From Victivallales bacterium Lenti_02 (GTDB taxonomy: Bacteria; Verrucomicrobiota; Lentisphaeria; Oligosphaerales; Lenti-02), in NCBI GenBank assembly GCA_001603055.1, contig LVAZ01000567.1, positions 1 to 5,763 on the forward strand: DNA of 5,763 nt, in the 5' to 3' direction. The notes beneath the pieces were generated by a model. That model was given only the letters and a program-made list of their open reading frames with translations, was not told where the DNA came from and ran no database searches. This document shows positions 1 through 5,763 of the stretch, piece after piece (the first letter of the stretch is position 1; the number at the start of each line of letters is the position of its first letter). The position numbers were made by a program, and so were the translations under genes.

Positions 1-2
1 CC

Positions 3-428
3 GCCGCGCTGACCGACCTGCGCGGGCGGCTGGCCGCCGTCGGCGGCCAGTGCCACATCGTCCCCAACCGCCTGTTCAAGCGGGCGGCGGCGGCGGGCGG
101 CATCTCGGCCATCGCGCCGGTCCCCGTGGCCGGCGACAACGCCGTGGTCTGCGGCGGCGACCTCGTCGCCGTGGCCAAGATCGTCCGGGATTTCGCCAAG
201 AGCCACGACAAGGCCCCGATCCGTCTGGGCGTCATCGGCGGCCATGTGATCACCGCCGACGAGGTCGGCAAACTGGCCGACCTTCCCCCGCGGGAAGTGC
301 TCCTGGCCCAGTTGCTCGGCGTTCTCCAGGCTCCGGCCGGCAATCTGGCCCGGGTCCTTAACGCCAAGCTGGCAAGTGTGGTCTACGTGCTGAATGCCCA
401 CCTCAAGAACAAAGAACAAGCTGCCTAA
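3..428 (+). CDS. rplJ: 50S ribosomal protein L10 (uL10), 5'-truncated
   Basis: L10 is the base of the ribosomal stalk: its N-terminal domain binds 23S rRNA and its C-terminal helix carries L7/L12 dimers. The frame is open from base 3 to a TAA at 426-428, giving 141 residues. It begins at about residue 38 of the E. coli protein, so some 30-40 N-terminal residues lie outside the window. Family features are the HIVPNRLFKRAAA segment (E. coli MRVVRNTLLRRAV), a central VIGGHVITADEVGKLADLP stretch, and a C-terminal amphipathic helix with two VLNA blocks. From the LP of the LPPRE motif to the end there are 48 residues against 37 in E. coli, which suggests an extra L12-binding segment. rplL starts 23 bases downstream, the usual operon order. 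In many bacteria L10-L12 represses its own mRNA through the leader, which is not visible here. Identification is firm. Confidence 0.96.
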   Translation, partial: AALTDLRGRLAAVGGQCHIVPNRLFKRAAAAGGISAIAPVPVAGDNAVVCGGDLVAVAKIVRDFAKSHDKAPIRLGVIGGHVITADEVGKLADLPPREVLLAQLLGVLQAPAGNLARVLNAKLASVVYVLNAHLKNKEQAA

Positions 429-437
429 CACACGCGC

Positions 438-442
438 GGAGG
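438..442 (+). promoter_or_regulatory. Ribosome binding site of rplL
   Basis: A full GGAGG Shine-Dalgarno core lies 9 bases before the ATG at 452. It occupies the 23-base gap after the rplJ stop. A strong site fits the need to make several L7/L12 copies per L10. Confidence 0.85.
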
Positions 443-451
443 TATAGTCCC

Positions 452-856
<405 letters not shown>

Positions 857-890
857 TTTCCGCCGGTCTACCTGTATTTCGGTCATTTCG

Positions 891-937
891 GACATATCGG
901 GGGCCGGGAAAGCCCGGCCTCCGGTGTGTCTTTCTTC
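891..937 (+). terminator. Intrinsic terminator / attenuator between rplL and rpoB
   Basis: Bases 891-908 pair with 913-930 as an uninterrupted 18-bp RNA stem. Fifteen pairs are Watson-Crick and three are G-U (895-926, 897-924, 901-920), and the loop is AAAG (909-912). The loop-proximal seven pairs are all G-C. The stem is followed at once by UUUCUUC (931-937), a short, imperfect U-tract. This is the form of a factor-independent terminator. Because rpoB has no obvious promoter of its own in the gap, partial read-through is the likely mode, as in the known E. coli rplL-rpoB attenuator. The long stem might also be an RNase III processing site. The structure is read directly; efficiency is inferred. 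Confidence 0.82.
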
Positions 938-972
938 GCGATTGAACATCGCACGTGTCTTCAACTGGCTGT

Positions 973-976
973 GAGG
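973..976 (+). promoter_or_regulatory. Ribosome binding site deciding the rpoB start
   Basis: GAGG (in the context GTGAGGCG) lies 9 bases before the ATG at 986. The alternative GTG at 926 has no such site and sits inside the 3' arm of the terminator hairpin, so this site supports 986 as the start. Confidence 0.7.
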
Positions 977-985
977 CGACCAGGC

Positions 986-4852
<3,867 letters not shown>

Positions 4853-4873
<21 letters not shown>

Positions 4874-4914
4874 CCGGCCGCCGCAACCATCGCTAGCCCG
4901 CGGCCCACGGCCGC
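4853..4914 (+). other. Paired GC hairpins with alternative pairing across the rpoB-rpoC junction
   Basis: Arm 1 (4853-4860, GCGGCCGG) is perfectly complementary to arm 2 (4874-4881), with the rpoB stop codon in the 13-base loop. Arm 3 (4900-4905, GCGGCC) pairs perfectly with arm 4 (4909-4914) around a 3-base loop. The core of arm 2 can instead pair with arm 3, and arm 1 with arm 4. No U-tract follows, so this is not a classical terminator. Arm 4 ends 7 bases before the rpoC Shine-Dalgarno site. A role in coupling rpoB and rpoC translation is possible but unproven, since GGCC-type repeats are easy to get by chance in such GC-rich DNA. Confidence 0.4.
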
Positions 4915-4921
4915 CGAAATT

Positions 4922-4926
4922 GGAGG
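4922..4926 (+). promoter_or_regulatory. Ribosome binding site deciding the rpoC start
   Basis: GGAGG lies 8 bases before the TTG at 4935, an ideal spacing. It lies 41 bases before the next in-frame ATG (4968), so it supports the TTG as the real start. It sits in a locally AT-richer patch (GAAATTGGAGG) right after a GC hairpin. Confidence 0.8.
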
Positions 4927-4934
4927 GCTGTTTC

Positions 4935-5763
4935 TTGGACAACAGCACACTGCGACAAGTTCTAGGCATGGACGACTCGGACGACTTCTCGTGCGTCACC
5001 ATTTCCGTGGCGTCGCCCGAGGCCATCCACTCCTGGAGCCGGGGCGAAGTCCGCAACCCCGAGACCATCAACTACCGCTCCTTCAAGCCCGAGAAGGGCG
5101 GCCTCTTCTGCGAGCGGATCTTCGGGCCCACCCGCGACTGGGAGTGCAACTGCGGCAAGTACAAGCGCATCAAGCACAAGGGCATCGTCTGCGACCGCTG
5201 CGGCGTGGAGGTCACCCAGGCCCGCGTCCGGCGCGAGCGCATGGGCCACATCGAGCTGGCCGTGCCCGTCTCCCACGTCTGGTTCTTCAAGTGCATGCCC
5301 AGCCGCCTCGGGCTCATGCTCGACACCACCGCCCGCGCCCTCGAGCGGGTCATCTACTACGAGGACTGGATCGTCACCGACCCCGGCGACACCCCCCTCG
5401 AGCACAAGATGCTGCTGAGCGACGAGCAGCTCAACGAGGCCCGCGAGACCTACGGCGACGCCTTCAAGGCCGGCATGGGCGGCGAGGCCATCCAGGAACT
5501 GCTCGGCCAGATCGACCTGGCCAAGCTGCGCGGCGAGCTGGCCGAGGAAATGCTCGCCACCCGCAGCAAGGCCAACCGCAAGAAGATCGCCAAGCGCATG
5601 CGCCTGGTCGAGGGCTTCCTGCAGAACGCCATGGACCCGCGCTGGATGGTCCTCACCGTCCTGCCGGTCATCCCCCCCGACCTGCGCCCGCTGGTGCCCC
5701 TCGAGGGCGGCCGCTTCGCCACCTCCGACCTCAACGACCTCTACCGCCGCGTCATCAACCGCA
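4935..5763 (+). CDS. rpoC: DNA-directed RNA polymerase subunit beta', N-terminal part, cut by window end
   Basis: RpoC is the largest core polymerase subunit and carries the catalytic Mg-binding NADFDGD motif, which lies beyond this window. 276 codons are present, about a fifth of a typical protein. The start is TTG 4935, backed by GGAGG 8 bases upstream. It places the conserved ASPE motif at residues 26-29, close to E. coli. An in-frame ATG at 4968 (codon 12) is the alternative and would shorten the N-terminus. The N-terminal zinc ribbon is intact: Cys71, Cys73, Cys86 and Cys89 (CNCGKYKRIKHKGIVCDRC). Then come VRRERMGHIELA, the YYEDWIVTDPGDTPLE segment (PVC-like by memory), a basic helical region (RSKANRKKIAKRM, ~216-228), and the lid PPDLRPLVPLEGGRFATSDL running into RRVINR at the start of the clamp helices. 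The first eleven codons use ACA, CGA, CAA, GTT and CTA, unlike the rest. rpoB lies 61 bases upstream, evidently in one transcript. Confidence 0.97.
   Translation, partial: MDNSTLRQVLGMDDSDDFSCVTISVASPEAIHSWSRGEVRNPETINYRSFKPEKGGLFCERIFGPTRDWECNCGKYKRIKHKGIVCDRCGVEVTQARVRRERMGHIELAVPVSHVWFFKCMPSRLGLMLDTTARALERVIYYEDWIVTDPGDTPLEHKMLLSDEQLNEARETYGDAFKAGMGGEAIQELLGQIDLAKLRGELAEEMLATRSKANRKKIAKRMRLVEGFLQNAMDPRWMVLTVLPVIPPDLRPLVPLEGGRFATSDLNDLYRRVINR

Noticed and set aside
875..892. Short direct repeat (two copies of ATTTCGG, 9 bases apart) before the terminator.
   Set aside because: Only seven bases and two copies; readily explained by chance, with no link to a known site.
942..970. Possible promoter for rpoB beginning with TTGAAC.
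   Set aside because: TTGAAC resembles a -35 box, but no -10-like hexamer lies 16-18 bases downstream (the stretch reads GTCTTCAACTGGCT).
926..985. N-terminal 20-residue extension of RpoB from GTG 926.
   Set aside because: The GTG is within the 3' arm of the terminator stem, has no Shine-Dalgarno site, and adds residues with no counterpart in the family; ATG 986 has GAGG at good spacing.

Overview
The window is a core housekeeping block, the rplJ-rplL-rpoB-rpoC ribosomal stalk and RNA polymerase cluster. All genes are on the + strand, and the first and last are cut by the window edges. The DNA is very GC-rich, and most third codon positions are G or C. The protein sequences point to the PVC superphylum (Planctomycetota, Verrucomicrobiota, Chlamydiota, Lentisphaerota, Kiritimatiellota). 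From memory, RpoC residues ~46-95 and RpoB blocks such as the one around the MDVSPKQLISAAAGLIPFLE segment match chlamydial RpoC and RpoB more closely than E. coli. The exact phylum cannot be settled without a tree. I saw no mobile element, CRISPR array, tRNA or rRNA.

Layout: 3-428 is the C-terminal ~80% of ribosomal protein L10. After 23 bases comes L7/L12 (452-856). A 129-base gap follows, holding a strong 18-bp hairpin with a U-rich tail, a likely terminator/attenuator (891-937). The beta subunit RpoB (best start 986, end 4873) is followed by a 61-base gap with two short GC hairpins whose arms can also pair in other combinations. The N-terminal 276 residues of beta' RpoC run from a TTG start at 4935 to the window end. 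No gap exceeds 300 bases.

Function: L10 anchors L7/L12 dimers on the large ribosomal subunit, where they recruit translation GTPases. RpoB and RpoC form the catalytic core of RNA polymerase. Placing an attenuator between the stalk genes and rpoBC fits the need for far more L7/L12 than polymerase; a comparable partial terminator is known in E. coli.

I did not find a new biological system. Points worth a second look are: an Asp-rich ~29-residue insertion near the RpoB C-terminus; Asn in place of the rifampicin-contacting His (E. coli H526) and Cys in place of P520; a longer L12-binding helix in L10, suggesting three rather than two L12 dimers; the rplL-rpoB attenuator hairpin; and the alternative-pairing arms in the rpoB-rpoC gap.
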